A program made the translations under genes and the position numbers. The notes under the pieces are model-generated. The model ran no database searches. It saw nothing but the letters and a program-made list of their open reading frames with translations, and had not been told where the DNA came from. From assembly GCA_004297725.1 (NCBI GenBank), contig SCUS01000157.1, positions 18,490 through 82,489 of the forward strand: a stretch of DNA of 64,000 bases, in the 5' to 3' direction. Origin of the DNA: Myxococcaceae bacterium (GTDB lineage Bacteria > Myxococcota_A > Polyangia > Polyangiales > Ga0077539). This document shows, in pieces, positions 15,896 through 24,567 of the stretch (the first letter of the stretch is position 1; every line of letters begins with the position of its first letter).

Positions 15896-16939
15896 ATGAG
15901 AGTCTGGACGAGAGGTCGGATGACGGCGCCCGCGGTGCTGCTCTCCGCCGCGACGGCGTCGTCGCTCGCGGGGGCGCAGTCGGGCCCGTGTGCAGGCCCC
16001 ATCCACGCGGGCGTCGAGCTGCGGCGGCAGCGACGTGACGCCGAGGCGCTGGCGGTGTTCCGGGAAGCCGCGGCGGCGTGCCGCGAGCCGCGGCTCCGGG
16101 TGCAGATGGCGGAGGCCGAACAGGCGCTGGGGCAGTGGGTGCCCGCGGCGCGGGACCTCCGCGAGGCGCTGGCCGTCCCCGGCGACTCGTGGGTGGAGCA
16201 GCGCCGGCCGCGGCTCCTCGAGGAACTCCGCACGATCGAGCAGCACGTCGGCGGGGTCATGGTCGTCGGCGGGGTCCCGGGCTCCGAGGTCCTGCTGGAC
16301 GGCGAGCGCGTGGCCGAGCTGCCGATGGTCCGCGCCGCGCCCGCAGTGGTCGGCACGCTGCGCCTCGAGGTCCGACGGGCCGGGTACTACGTCATCTCGC
16401 GATCGATCACGGTGGAGGCTGGCCACGACGCGCAGGAGTCCATCGAGATGCGCCCGATGATCGCCGAGCAGGCTCCGCCGCCCGCCCCGATCGCCCGCGA
16501 GCCCGCCCCGGCCGCCGCGGCGACCGTCGTGGCCACGCGGGGCGCCGCGCCGCGCGATACCGCCCGACTGCCCCCCGAAGCGGGATCGTCGCGGCGCTCG
16601 TGGGCCCTCGGCCTGGGCATCGGCGCGGGCGCCGCGCTCGTCGCAGGGGTCGTGGCGCTCGCGGTGCGCGAGGGTCGGGCGTCGGCGTTCAACGACAACC
16701 CCGCGTGCTTCGAGTACCAGGGCGCCGCCTTCGGTGGCGGCGAGTGCGAGCGGGCGCAGGCCGCAGTCGGCACCACGACGGCGCTGGCGATCGGGGCCTT
16801 CGTAGCGGGCGGCATCGCGGCCGGGGCGTCGATCGTGCTCCTGGTCACGGGGCCTGACCGGCCGCGGGAGACCGCCCGGGTGGTGCGGTGCGGCGTCGGG
16901 CCCGGCCTGATCGGCCTGGCGTGCGGCGGGACCTTTTGA
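15896..16939 (+). CDS. Exported TPR/PEGA-like protein with membrane helices
   Basis: A 347-residue protein. The signal region (MTAPAVLLSAATASSLAGAQ) is followed by a short helical repeat (AGVELRRQRRDAEALAVFRE), then a PEGA-type beta domain (VMVVGGVPGSEVLLDGERV, later GTLRLEVRRAGYYVISRSI). Next is a Pro/Ala linker and two hydrophobic helices (ALGLGIGAGAALVAGVVALA and ALAIGAFVAGGIAAGASIVLL). This architecture is frequent next to PknB kinases in myxobacteria. PEGA domains are thought to bind surface or wall components; the ligand here is unknown. Confidence 0.78.
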   Translation: MRVWTRGRMTAPAVLLSAATASSLAGAQSGPCAGPIHAGVELRRQRRDAEALAVFREAAAACREPRLRVQMAEAEQALGQWVPAARDLREALAVPGDSWVEQRRPRLLEELRTIEQHVGGVMVVGGVPGSEVLLDGERVAELPMVRAAPAVVGTLRLEVRRAGYYVISRSITVEAGHDAQESIEMRPMIAEQAPPPAPIAREPAPAAAATVVATRGAAPRDTARLPPEAGSSRRSWALGLGIGAGAALVAGVVALAVREGRASAFNDNPACFEYQGAAFGGGECERAQAAVGTTTALAIGAFVAGGIAAGASIVLLVTGPDRPRETARVVRCGVGPGLIGLACGGTF

Positions 16940-16961
16940 CGGAATGGAAGGGACCGCTGTC

Positions 16962-18947
16962 ATGAACGCGACCCGATCGAGCCTCGTGTTGATCGCGGCG
17001 CTGGTGGGCTGCACGGGCCTCCGCCAGGGCGTCCCGGACGCCTCGACGGGAGGGGACCTCGGGGGATCCGAGGTCGCAGACGGTGGAGCCGCCGATGTCC
17101 CACCCGACGCGCCTGCGGTACCCGATGCCCCGGGCGCTGACGTCGTCGAGGGTGGGGTGGATGCCGATGGCGGGGCCTTCGACGCGGCCTTCGATGTCCC
17201 ACGGGAGTCGGGCGCCGACACCGGGAGCGGCGACGTGGGGCACGTCGATGCGGGCAACGCGGTCGATGTCGGGACGGACCTCGGTCCCGTCGATTCGGGC
17301 GTCGCGGACTCCGGGGTCGTCGACTCCGGGGCGCCCGATGTGCCTCCGTCCAGCGTCCTGGCGCCGCGGCCGATCGCGCCGCTCTCGACGGCCACGGTCA
17401 CGTCGCGTCGACCGACGCTGCGCTGGGTCCTCGCGGCGGCGACCGACGGCGCGCGGGTCGAGATCTGCGCCGATCGGGCGTGCGCGACGGTCGAGCGCAC
17501 CCTCGTGGCCTCCGGCCGCTCGACGGCACCGGACGCCGACCTCACGCCGGGCGTCCATTTCTGGCGGCTGTTCGGGCGCGCGGGCTCGACCTCGGGGGCC
17601 GTACCCGGGCCTACGTGGCAGTTCTCCGTCGGCGCGACCACGGCGCGCGTCGACTCGAGCTGGGGATCATCCACCGACCTCAACGGGGACGGCCGCGCGG
17701 ACCTGGTGATCGGGGCCGACGGCCTCGATGCCAGCGGGGGAAGGGCCTACGTGTACCCCGGCGACGGCTCGGAGCTTTCCGCGATGCCCGGCGTGCGACT
17801 CCTCGGCGGGAGCGGCTCCAACGCCCACTTCGGCTACGCGCTCGCGAGCGCCGGCGACGTCAATGGGGACGGCTTCGCCGACCTCGTCGTGGGCGCATAC
17901 GGGGCCAACGACCTCGCCGGACGGGTGTCGGTGTACCGCGGGGGCCCGGCCGGCATCGCCGCGACGCCGGACTTCGTCCCGATGCCTCCGACCACCGGAG
18001 CCAACGAGCTCGGGTCGAGCGTCGCCGGCCTTGGCGACGTGAACGGGGACGGCTACGGCGACCTGGCGCTCGGGGCCCCCGGGGCTCAGGGCACCGCGAC
18101 CGACGACGGACTCGTCTACATCTACCTCGGGCGGGCGACCGGGCTCTCCGTCGGACCCAGCGCGACCCTGTCCGCGCCGGGCCTGACCCACGCGCAGTTC
18201 GGGACCGTCGTCGCGAGCGCGGGCGACCTAAACGGCGATGGCTTCGGAGACCTCGCGGTCGGAGCGGAGCTGGCGGACTCCGCTGCGGGGAGGGTCTTCG
18301 TCTACCTCGGCTCCGCGGCGGGAATTCCTTCGACGCCGAGCGTGACCCTGCCCGCCCCGGACGGGGCCGCGGGGCATTTCGGAGCGACCATCGCGTGCGC
18401 CGGTGACGTCGACGGCGACGGGTACACCGAGCTGCTCGTCGGCGCCCCGCAATGGAGCAGTCGCACGGGCCGCGCCTACCTCTTCCGCGGCAGCGCGACC
18501 GGACCGCCCGCCGTGGCGAGCGTCACCTTCGCGCACGCGGGCGCCGCCGACGATCGCTTCGGGCAGGACGTCGCGAGCGCGGGCGACCTCAACGGCGACG
18601 GCTTCGGCGACGTCGCGATCGGCGCGTCCGGGCTCAACATCTCCACCGGACGTGTGAGCGTGTACCTCGGGCGCGCCGCGGGCCTCTCGACCGCCCCGAG
18701 CCTCACCCTCGCGGGACCCCACGGGTATTCGGCCCGCTTCGGGCTCTCGATCACGAGCCTCGGCGACGTGAACGGTGACGCGCTGGACGACCTCGCCGTC
18801 GGTGCCCCGTCTCCGAGCGGTCCAGGGTGGGCGGACATCTTCCTCGGCACGGCGAGCGGGCTGACGCCGACGCCCGCCCGGGTCATCGCGTGCCCCGACG
18901 GGTCGGGCGGGACCTTCGGCAGGGCGGTCGCCGGGGTCGGGCGATAG
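16962..18947 (+). CDS. FG-GAP (integrin-alpha-like) repeat lipoprotein
   Basis: A 661-residue protein from the ATG at 16962. The signal ends in the lipobox LVGC. An Asp/Val/Gly-rich linker follows to about residue 125, then a Fn3-like stretch (RPTLRWVLAAATDGARVEIC). The C-terminal 430 residues are about seven FG-GAP repeats, each with D-x-N-G-D-G-x-x-D calcium-binding loops (DLNGDGRADL, DVNGDGFADL, DLNGDGFGDV) and YVYPG/VFVYLGS strands. It should fold as a beta-propeller on the cell surface and bind Ca2+. Third gene of the kinase operon. Confidence 0.88.
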   Translation: MNATRSSLVLIAALVGCTGLRQGVPDASTGGDLGGSEVADGGAADVPPDAPAVPDAPGADVVEGGVDADGGAFDAAFDVPRESGADTGSGDVGHVDAGNAVDVGTDLGPVDSGVADSGVVDSGAPDVPPSSVLAPRPIAPLSTATVTSRRPTLRWVLAAATDGARVEICADRACATVERTLVASGRSTAPDADLTPGVHFWRLFGRAGSTSGAVPGPTWQFSVGATTARVDSSWGSSTDLNGDGRADLVIGADGLDASGGRAYVYPGDGSELSAMPGVRLLGGSGSNAHFGYALASAGDVNGDGFADLVVGAYGANDLAGRVSVYRGGPAGIAATPDFVPMPPTTGANELGSSVAGLGDVNGDGYGDLALGAPGAQGTATDDGLVYIYLGRATGLSVGPSATLSAPGLTHAQFGTVVASAGDLNGDGFGDLAVGAELADSAAGRVFVYLGSAAGIPSTPSVTLPAPDGAAGHFGATIACAGDVDGDGYTELLVGAPQWSSRTGRAYLFRGSATGPPAVASVTFAHAGAADDRFGQDVASAGDLNGDGFGDVAIGASGLNISTGRVSVYLGRAAGLSTAPSLTLAGPHGYSARFGLSITSLGDVNGDALDDLAVGAPSPSGPGWADIFLGTASGLTPTPARVIACPDGSGGTFGRAVAGVGR

Positions 18948-18987
18948 GTCGCGCGGGAGGCGGTGCGACGCGACCGGGACTCGGCGG

Positions 18988-19670
18988 GTGACGCCGCCCG
19001 ACGGCGCGCCCTTCGACCTCACCCGCGACGAGCAGACCGTCCTCGATCACGACGGGGTCCGCTACGTGGTGCGCCACGGCGCCGTCGCCGAGCGGCTCCC
19101 GACGCTCCGCACGGACCGCCTCTTCGGCGCGGCCACGGCGCTCTCCCTCGTCGGCATCCTCGCAGCGGGCACGTAGCTGCGCGGCGTCGACCACGACGAC
19201 TGCCTGACCCGCGACGACGACGACACGCTGCGCCTGCTGATCGCGCACGGTCCGCCGCCGCGGGCGGTGTCGTACGCGCCGACGCGCGCCGCGGGGGGCG
19301 TCGGCACCGAGGGCGGCACCGGGCTCCCCGCACCGGGCGACGAGGGAGCTTCGGGGTTGCGACGCGCGCCGCAGACCTCGCGCAGGGGCCACGGCCGCGC
19401 CGCCGCGGAGGCGGCCCTCCTGGTGCGGGCCCAGCGCTCGCTGGAGAGCCACCCGGAGGCCTCGCTCGGGCTGCTCGACACGCATGCAGGCTTCGCCCAT
19501 CCGCGGCTCGCGGAGGAGCGCGAGCTGCTCGCGGTGCTGGCGCTCCAGAGGCTCGGCCGCGACGAGGCGATGCGGGTGCGAGGCGAGGCGAGGCGATGCT
19601 CGCGCGATGGCCGATGGGAGCGGCCGCGCAGCGAGTGCGTCGGCTGCTCGGGCCGATGCCCTCGCCGTAG
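18988..19670 (+). pseudogene. Decayed anti-sigma-like membrane gene (copy 2)
   Basis: The ATG at 18988 opens a frame with a membrane segment (LFGAATALSLVGILAAG) that meets an in-frame TAG at 19174-19176. The same frame then continues to a C-terminal domain nearly identical to that of the 10723 gene (AEAALLVRAQRSLESHPEAS and so on). Near 19590 a 5-bp duplication (GAGGC) shifts the frame, and the original ending (MGAAAQRVRRLLGPMPSP) is found in another frame to 19670. The N-terminus differs from copy 1, so the gene is a chimera of a different anti-sigma-like gene with the duplicated 3' block. It is not expected to be functional. Confidence 0.78.
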
Positions 19671-19815
19671 GCGCGCGACGATTGTCTGAAGGGACGGGGA
19701 CGTTCCCCGCAATGGGGGAACGGAGAAGCCGTGAAACGACCTGTGATGACGAGAACGCTTGCCTGCCTCGGTGCGACCATCCTTGCGGGCTGCCTCAACA
19801 CCGTGACCATCGCTG
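19402..19815 (+). repeat. Segmental duplication, copy 2 (partner 11263-11671)
   Basis: This block contains the pseudogene 3' part, the intergenic hairpin and the first 28 codons of the second Kazal lipoprotein. The spacing from the TAG stop to the GTG start is identical in both copies (60 bp). A 5-bp insertion in the coding part is the only length difference. Confidence 0.85.
19701..19722 (+). promoter_or_regulatory. Hairpin upstream of second Kazal lipoprotein gene
   Basis: Stem CGTTCCCC (19701-19708) and GGGGAACG (19715-19722) with loop GCAATG. It is identical to 11557-11578, again ends 8 bp before the GTG start, and overlaps the approach to the RBS. Confidence 0.5.
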
Positions 19816-20690
19816 TCCCGCACGACGGGGCGCCGGACGCGGGCACACCTTGGGACCTCGGCGCACCCGAGGTCATCGCGTGGGTCGATGCCGGGGGCCC
19901 CACCACCAACGTCGACGTCGCCCCTCTGCGCGACGTGACGACGACCGGGGACGGCGGGGAGGTGCCAACCGCCTCGTGTTCGGCGACCCGCTGCGCCGCA
20001 GGCGAGCAGTGCTGCCTGACGACGGGGCGGTGCTTCGACCCGCGGCTCTCGACGGGCGCGTGCACGGCGCCGCCGCAGGACTCGCGCCGGGAGCGGACGT
20101 GCGCGTCCAACGCCGACTGCGCGGCGAGCGAGTTCTGCGAGTCGGATCGGGACTTCTGTCTCGGCGCGGGCCACTGCACGCAGCGCGGCAACTGCGGCAC
20201 CTGCGTCACCGGCACCCCGGGCCGATGCACGGTGTGCGGGTGCGACGGCGTGAACTACCCCGACATCCAGACCTCGTGTCTCGCGGGTGTCCGCGCCGTC
20301 GGCCACGCGTCGGGTGCATGCGGCGCCCGATCCACGGACCCCGACGCCGGGCTGGCCCGCATCGCCTGCGCGACCGCGGCGCACTGCCCCGCCGGTCAGA
20401 GCTGCTGCGCGATCACGGGCGTCTGCTTCGACACGACGTGCTCCGCCTGCTGTCGTGAGCCGCCCGCGGGAACCCGCTTCCCGTGCGTCACCAACGCGCA
20501 GTGCCAACGGGGGGAGTTCTGCCAGAGCGACGGGTGCGACACACCGGGCGGCTGCGTGTCGATCCGGAGCCCCTCGAACTGCAGCGGCGTCGTCGAGCAG
20601 GTGTGCGGGTGCGATGGACGCACCTACGTCAACACGTGTTGGGCGGCCTCGGGTGGCACCCGCGTCGCCCACTCGGGGGCCTGCCCGTAG
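19731..20690 (+). CDS. Cys-rich lipoprotein with Kazal-like domains (copy 2)
   Basis: A 319-residue paralogue of the 11587 product. The signal peptide and lipobox (LAGC) are identical to copy 1. The linker after the lipobox is longer and richer in Asp/Pro. The cysteine framework is conserved throughout, including CTVCGCDGVNYPD and the C-terminal VCGCDGRTYVNTCWA Kazal-like units. Conservation of cysteines despite sequence drift suggests both copies are under selection. Probable surface protein; a protease-inhibitor role is a guess from the Kazal motif. Confidence 0.82.
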   Translation: MKRPVMTRTLACLGATILAGCLNTVTIAVPHDGAPDAGTPWDLGAPEVIAWVDAGGPTTNVDVAPLRDVTTTGDGGEVPTASCSATRCAAGEQCCLTTGRCFDPRLSTGACTAPPQDSRRERTCASNADCAASEFCESDRDFCLGAGHCTQRGNCGTCVTGTPGRCTVCGCDGVNYPDIQTSCLAGVRAVGHASGACGARSTDPDAGLARIACATAAHCPAGQSCCAITGVCFDTTCSACCREPPAGTRFPCVTNAQCQRGEFCQSDGCDTPGGCVSIRSPSNCSGVVEQVCGCDGRTYVNTCWAASGGTRVAHSGACP

Positions 20691-20722
20691 TGACGGCGCC
20701 CGCCGCGACTCGGACTGGCGCG

Positions 20723-21022
20723 CTACGGCGTCTCGTGGACGCGCCGCCACTCCGCGACGGCCTCGGCCGGAACGTCGTTCGGATAGCAGTACGGGGCCTC
20801 TCCCCCCTCGCGCGACCAGGCGCTGCGCCGCCCGCAGGCGCGGCCGCGCGAGTCCCGCTGATAGGGGCAGGGACAGCGCCCGTCGTAGGCCTCGATCGAC
20901 TCGCGGATGAGGGCGCGGCGCACCTGCTCGTCGGTGAGGCGAGCGGTCTGCGCCAGCGCCGAAGCCCTGGCGGAGAGCAGCGAGGCCAGGAGCAGGGCGG
21001 CGACGACGCGGTGCTTCGACAT
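20723..21022 (-). CDS. Small secreted protein, unknown family
   Basis: A 99-residue protein starting MSKHRVVAALLLASLL, with a signal peptide ending about ALAQ. The mature part (ARLTDEQVRRALIRESIEAY, then GRCPCPYQRDSRGRACG) has a Cys-Pro-Cys-Pro motif and ends in HETP. I know similar short exported proteins in several bacteria, but no function. A truncated relative is at 34591-34719. Start chosen at the ATG giving a clean signal peptide rather than the longer frame to 21163. Confidence 0.68.
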   Translation of the reverse strand: MSKHRVVAALLLASLLSARASALAQTARLTDEQVRRALIRESIEAYDGRCPCPYQRDSRGRACGRRSAWSREGGEAPYCYPNDVPAEAVAEWRRVHETP

Positions 21023-21163
21023 GCGATGACGCGGCACGATAACCCGGCCCCGCGCTCGCCCGTCTCGACTTCGCCGACCACCGTGCCGCTGAGCGCACCC
21101 CCTGCCCTGCCGCTCACCCAGGCGGTGCCTCTGCGTCGCGGCCGAAGCTCCTAACGCTCTCAC

Positions 21164-21421
21164 TCACAACCGCCGACGGACGCGATTCAAGCTCACGGCG
21201 AAGGACTCGGCGAAGCGCTCGGAGCCGTAGACACACGCCACGATCCGCGCCCGAGCCGCCAGCCACTGCAGTCGCCCCACGATGGTCGCCTCGCTGCCGG
21301 TCGACGAGGCGACGATGGTGGTCCCGCGCGGGAGGCCACTGGAGGACCCGGTGAAGTCCGCCGCGACCTGCGCCTCGTGGGCCGCGCCGAGAGAGGTGTG
21401 GTCCCAGAACGCGACGTGCAC
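21164..21421 (-). CDS. Hypothetical 85-residue ORF
   Basis: A GTG-started frame (VHVAFWDHTSLGAAHEAQVA and so on) with fairly normal composition and an Arg-rich end. No family recognised. It lies in the 454-bp stretch 21023-21476, which otherwise holds nothing I can name. It could be a gene fragment or a chance ORF. Confidence 0.35.
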   Translation of the reverse strand: MHVAFWDHTSLGAAHEAQVAADFTGSSSGLPRGTTIVASSTGSEATIVGRLQWLAARARIVACVYGSERFAESFAVSLNRVRRRL

Positions 21422-21476
21422 ACGGAGAAGCGGCCTAACGGCTCAGGAATTGTTCGCGGCCACGGATGCACGAGTG

Positions 21477-22115
21477 CTACGCGCCCGATTCCCTCCCCGG
21501 GCGCTCGGCTTCCATCCGCCGCAGCTGCGCTTCGAGCTCCTCGATCCTCCTATCGCGCGCAGCCAGCGCCTCGGCCACATCGGCCGCGTCCATCTTCACC
21601 GGGATGTGCTTCGGGCAGTTGACGTCCCACGCCGCGACGCGGATGAGGATCACCCGCTCGGGCCTCGCCGCGTAGCCTTCGGGCGTGAGCCGCGCGAGCA
21701 GCGCCGGGTCGTCCTCGACGACCTCCGCCTCGCCCCAGACCTTCACCCTCCGGCGGTGCTCGTAGTCGATGAGGAAGACGTGCACCTTCGGATTCTCCGC
21801 GAGGTTGCCCAGCGAGATGTACTGACGATTTCCGCTGAAGTCCGTGAAGCCCAGCGTCGACTCATCCACCACCCGCAGGAAGCCCTTCGGGCCGCCCCGG
21901 TGCTGGATGTACGGCTGACGCCCCGCGTTGGCCGTCGCCAGGAAGAAGCTGTCCCGCTCGGCGATGAACGCCGCCAATCCCTCGGTCACGCGGGTCTCCC
22001 AGCCCTCCCCCTGCTCCATGCGCGCGTAGGCCTTGCGCGAGCCCTTGCTCGCCTGCACGGCCTTCACCGCCCCGGTAAACGCCACGTCGCTCGGTACCGC
22101 CCTCGCCTGTGCCAT
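21477..22115 (-). CDS. Pyridoxamine 5'-phosphate oxidase-family flavoprotein
   Basis: A 212-residue protein starting MAQARAVPSDVAFTGAVKAV after a strong RBS (GAGGAGGT). The core split-barrel motifs of PPOX-class FMN proteins are visible: DSFFLATANAGRQPYIQHRG, DFSGNRQYISLGNL and VHVFLIDYEHRRRVKVWGEA. A charged helix follows at the C-terminus (RDRRIEELEAQLRRMEAE). Such proteins use FMN or F420 as redox cofactor; the substrate is unknown. It is divergent from a LysR gene with a shared 102-bp intergenic region, so it is probably the target of that regulator. Confidence 0.88.
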   Translation of the reverse strand: MAQARAVPSDVAFTGAVKAVQASKGSRKAYARMEQGEGWETRVTEGLAAFIAERDSFFLATANAGRQPYIQHRGGPKGFLRVVDESTLGFTDFSGNRQYISLGNLAENPKVHVFLIDYEHRRRVKVWGEAEVVEDDPALLARLTPEGYAARPERVILIRVAAWDVNCPKHIPVKMDAADVAEALAARDRRIEELEAQLRRMEAERPGRESGA

Positions 22116-22193
22116 CAGGCACCTCCTCTCGCACTCTCGGTCCACCGTGCACCCCCTCGCCCGTCCCAACAATCCGCCCCATTGACAGTTCAC

Positions 22194-22212
22194 CATTGCG
22201 TCTGTCGCAATG
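22194..22212. promoter_or_regulatory. LysR-type operator palindrome
   Basis: CATTGCG-TCTGT-CGCAATG is a perfect 7-bp inverted repeat with a 5-bp centre. It contains the T-N11-A signature of LysR boxes (T 22197, A 22209). It lies in the divergent region between the PPOX gene and the LysR gene, ending 5 bp before the LysR ATG, a position suited to autorepression. Confidence 0.7.
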
Positions 22213-22217
22213 ATCCG

Positions 22218-23117
22218 ATGGACCGCCTCGACGCCATGGCCGCCTTCGTCGCCGTCGCCGATCTCCGCGGCTTCGCCCCGGCCGCGCGCCGTCTCCGCCT
22301 CTCCGCCTCCGCGGTCACCCGCGCCGTCGCCTCGCTCGAGGAGCACCTCGGCGCCCGCCTGCTCCAGCGCACCACGCGCTCGGTCGCCCTCACCGACTCC
22401 GGGACGCGCTACCTCGAACGCGCGCGCCGCATCCTGGCCGACCTCGCCGAGGCCGAGTCCGCCGCGCAGGCCGAGCGCGCCGCGCCCACCGGCCGCCTCG
22501 TCGTGGCCGCGCCCAACGTCTTCGGTCGCCTCCACGTCGCTCCCGCGCTGAGCGCCTTCCTGGCTCGCCACCCCGCCGTGCGCGGCGAGCTCAGCCTCGC
22601 CGACCGCGTGGTCAACCTCGTCGAGGACGGCGTCGACCTCGCCGTACGCATCGGCTCGCTCGACGACTCGGGCCTCGTCGCCCGCACCGTCGGCGCCACG
22701 CGTCGGGTCGTCGTGGCCTCGCCCGACTACCTCGCGCGGCGCGGTGAACCCCGCAGCCCCGACGACCTCGCCGGCCACGACGTCGTGCAGTGCACCGCGC
22801 TCGACCCGACCCCCGCGTGGCACCTCCGCGTGGGCGGCGACGTGCGGCGCGTGGAGTTCAGGGCCGCATTCGTGACCAACAGCGCCGACGCGGCGATCGG
22901 CCACGCGACGCTCTCCGGCGGCCTCGCGCGGGTGCTCGCCTACCAGGTGGCCGACGCCGTCCGCGGGGGCGCGCTCCGGGTGGTCCTCGCGGGCTGCGAG
23001 CCGGCGCCGGTGCCGATCCACCTGGTATACCCGAGCACGCGGCTGCTCTCCGCGAAGGTGCGCGCCTTCATCGAGCTGGTCACTGCCACCCGCGACTGGC
23101 GCTTCATCGAGCTGTAG
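22218..23117 (+). CDS. LysR-family transcriptional regulator
   Basis: A 299-residue protein of standard LysR length. The N-terminal winged HTH is clear (MDRLDAMAAFVAVADLRGFA, then ASAVTRAVASLEEHLGARLL, then RTTRSVALTDSG). The C-terminal effector-binding domain carries LVVAAPNVFGRLHVAPALSA and VEDGVDLAVRIGSLDDSGLV, typical of the subgroup that controls divergent oxidoreductases. The ATG at 22218 lies just after the palindromic operator. It probably activates the divergent PPOX-family gene. Confidence 0.93.
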   Translation: MDRLDAMAAFVAVADLRGFAPAARRLRLSASAVTRAVASLEEHLGARLLQRTTRSVALTDSGTRYLERARRILADLAEAESAAQAERAAPTGRLVVAAPNVFGRLHVAPALSAFLARHPAVRGELSLADRVVNLVEDGVDLAVRIGSLDDSGLVARTVGATRRVVVASPDYLARRGEPRSPDDLAGHDVVQCTALDPTPAWHLRVGGDVRRVEFRAAFVTNSADAAIGHATLSGGLARVLAYQVADAVRGGALRVVLAGCEPAPVPIHLVYPSTRLLSAKVRAFIELVTATRDWRFIEL

Positions 23118-23330
23118 CGCCGCGCCCATCGCAGGTGGGAGGGCCGGTGCGGTCGTAGGCCCCTCACCGCGCTACCTCGTTGGAATGCGCGGACGAGCGG
23201 CCGCCACAGCGTTGGATGTCCAGGGGCAGCGCGTGCGACCATCCGCCGCGTGAGGGCCCGGGTTTGCAGACGACGCCTCGTTCGTCCGCCCGCGGTGGGC
23301 GACCGATCGGCGACGTCCGAACGGCGGCGG

Positions 23331-24512
23331 ATGGTCCTCGGGTTCCTCCTGGCGTGCCTCAGCGGCTGTGCGGCTACGGTCACGGGCGCTGGGGTCGATG
23401 CATCCTCTGCGGACGCTGCGACCGCCGTCGACGCCACGGCCGATGCCGCGTTGCCGACGGACCTCTCGTCGCTCGATGGGTCCACGGTCGACCGCGCACC
23501 CGTCCGCTGTCTCGCCCCGGCCGATGGGCCCCTGCGAACGCCACCGGCCGGCCCCGACGCGGTGATCGACGTCGCGGAAGACACGACCTTTGGCTGCGTC
23601 CTTCGCGGCGACGGCCGGATCCGGTGCCGGGGACAGGGTCTGTTGCGCGGGGTGTTCGCGGACGGAGCCAATGGCTCCGCAGGAATGCTGCGCTCGGTGA
23701 CCCTGCCGATCGACGACGTCCGGTCGTTCGACATGAGCCTGCACCTCGGGTGCGCCGTCCGCGGCGACGGGACGCTCTGGTGCTGGGGGGACAACACCAG
23801 TGGCGGAGTCCACCCCGAACTCCCGCGGGAGATGCTGACGCCCACGCGGGTCCCCGGCATCGTTGGCGCGCGTCGCGTCTCGATCGCGCTCTCGTTGCCC
23901 CGCACCTGCGTGTTGCTCAACGGCGGAGGGGTCGTCTGTTGGGGCGGTGCCGCGGCGACGCCGGTGGCCCTCGTCGACCGCGGAGCGACGGACATCGCGG
24001 TCGCCAACAGCCACCAGTGCGCGCGCTTCGACGACGCCAGCGCTCGATGCGCCGTGGCGTTGCCCAGCCCGGCGAGCGAGCTTGCCATCCCTGCGGGCGG
24101 TGCCGAGACGATCGCGGCAAGCACGTTCGCCGTGTGCGCGATCGATCGAAGCAGGGCGGTCACCTGCTGGGGCGCGCGCTACCCGATCACTGACATCACG
24201 GCCGGTCCCTTCGACGAAGGGGTGCGCTGCGCCACGAGCCTGGCGCCGGGCTTCTTTCACCTCTGCGCGTCGACGACGGACGGCGCGGTGACCTGCTGGG
24301 GCAGCAACTCCTTCGGCCAGCTCGGTTCGCCGCGCACCGACACCGCACCGAGACCGGTGCCCGGCATCGACCGGGTCGTGCGGGTGCTGAGGGGGATGGT
24401 GAGCACCTGCGCGCTGCGAGACGACGGGAGCCTCTGGTGCTGGGGCGATGGGTACCTGGCCAGCGACCGAAGCTCGCAGAGCAACACCTTGCCGCACCCC
24501 ATCGACTGGTGA
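23331..24512 (+). CDS. RCC1-repeat lipoprotein (first of three)
   Basis: A 393-residue protein. The ATG at 23331 gives a short signal (MVLGFLLACLSGC) with lipobox LSGC; the earlier frame start at 23250 is Arg-rich. An Asp/Ala linker follows. The body has about six RCC1-type units of the bacterial form with CALRDDGSLWCWGDG, CAVRGDGTLWCWGDN and CASTTDGAVTCWGSN. These should form a beta-propeller on the cell surface. Relatives lie at 46059-47312 and 61158-63860. Ligand unknown. Confidence 0.85.
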   Translation: MVLGFLLACLSGCAATVTGAGVDASSADAATAVDATADAALPTDLSSLDGSTVDRAPVRCLAPADGPLRTPPAGPDAVIDVAEDTTFGCVLRGDGRIRCRGQGLLRGVFADGANGSAGMLRSVTLPIDDVRSFDMSLHLGCAVRGDGTLWCWGDNTSGGVHPELPREMLTPTRVPGIVGARRVSIALSLPRTCVLLNGGGVVCWGGAAATPVALVDRGATDIAVANSHQCARFDDASARCAVALPSPASELAIPAGGAETIAASTFAVCAIDRSRAVTCWGARYPITDITAGPFDEGVRCATSLAPGFFHLCASTTDGAVTCWGSNSFGQLGSPRTDTAPRPVPGIDRVVRVLRGMVSTCALRDDGSLWCWGDGYLASDRSSQSNTLPHPIDW

Positions 24513-24567
24513 TCGCCGACCTCGACGACAGCCATTCCGCCATGGACCTACGACTGACGCAGGCCGC

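Noticed and set aside
15530..17683. Minus-strand ORF of 717 codons
   Set aside because: Covers the kinase, PEGA and FG-GAP genes in antisense; no recognisable domain.
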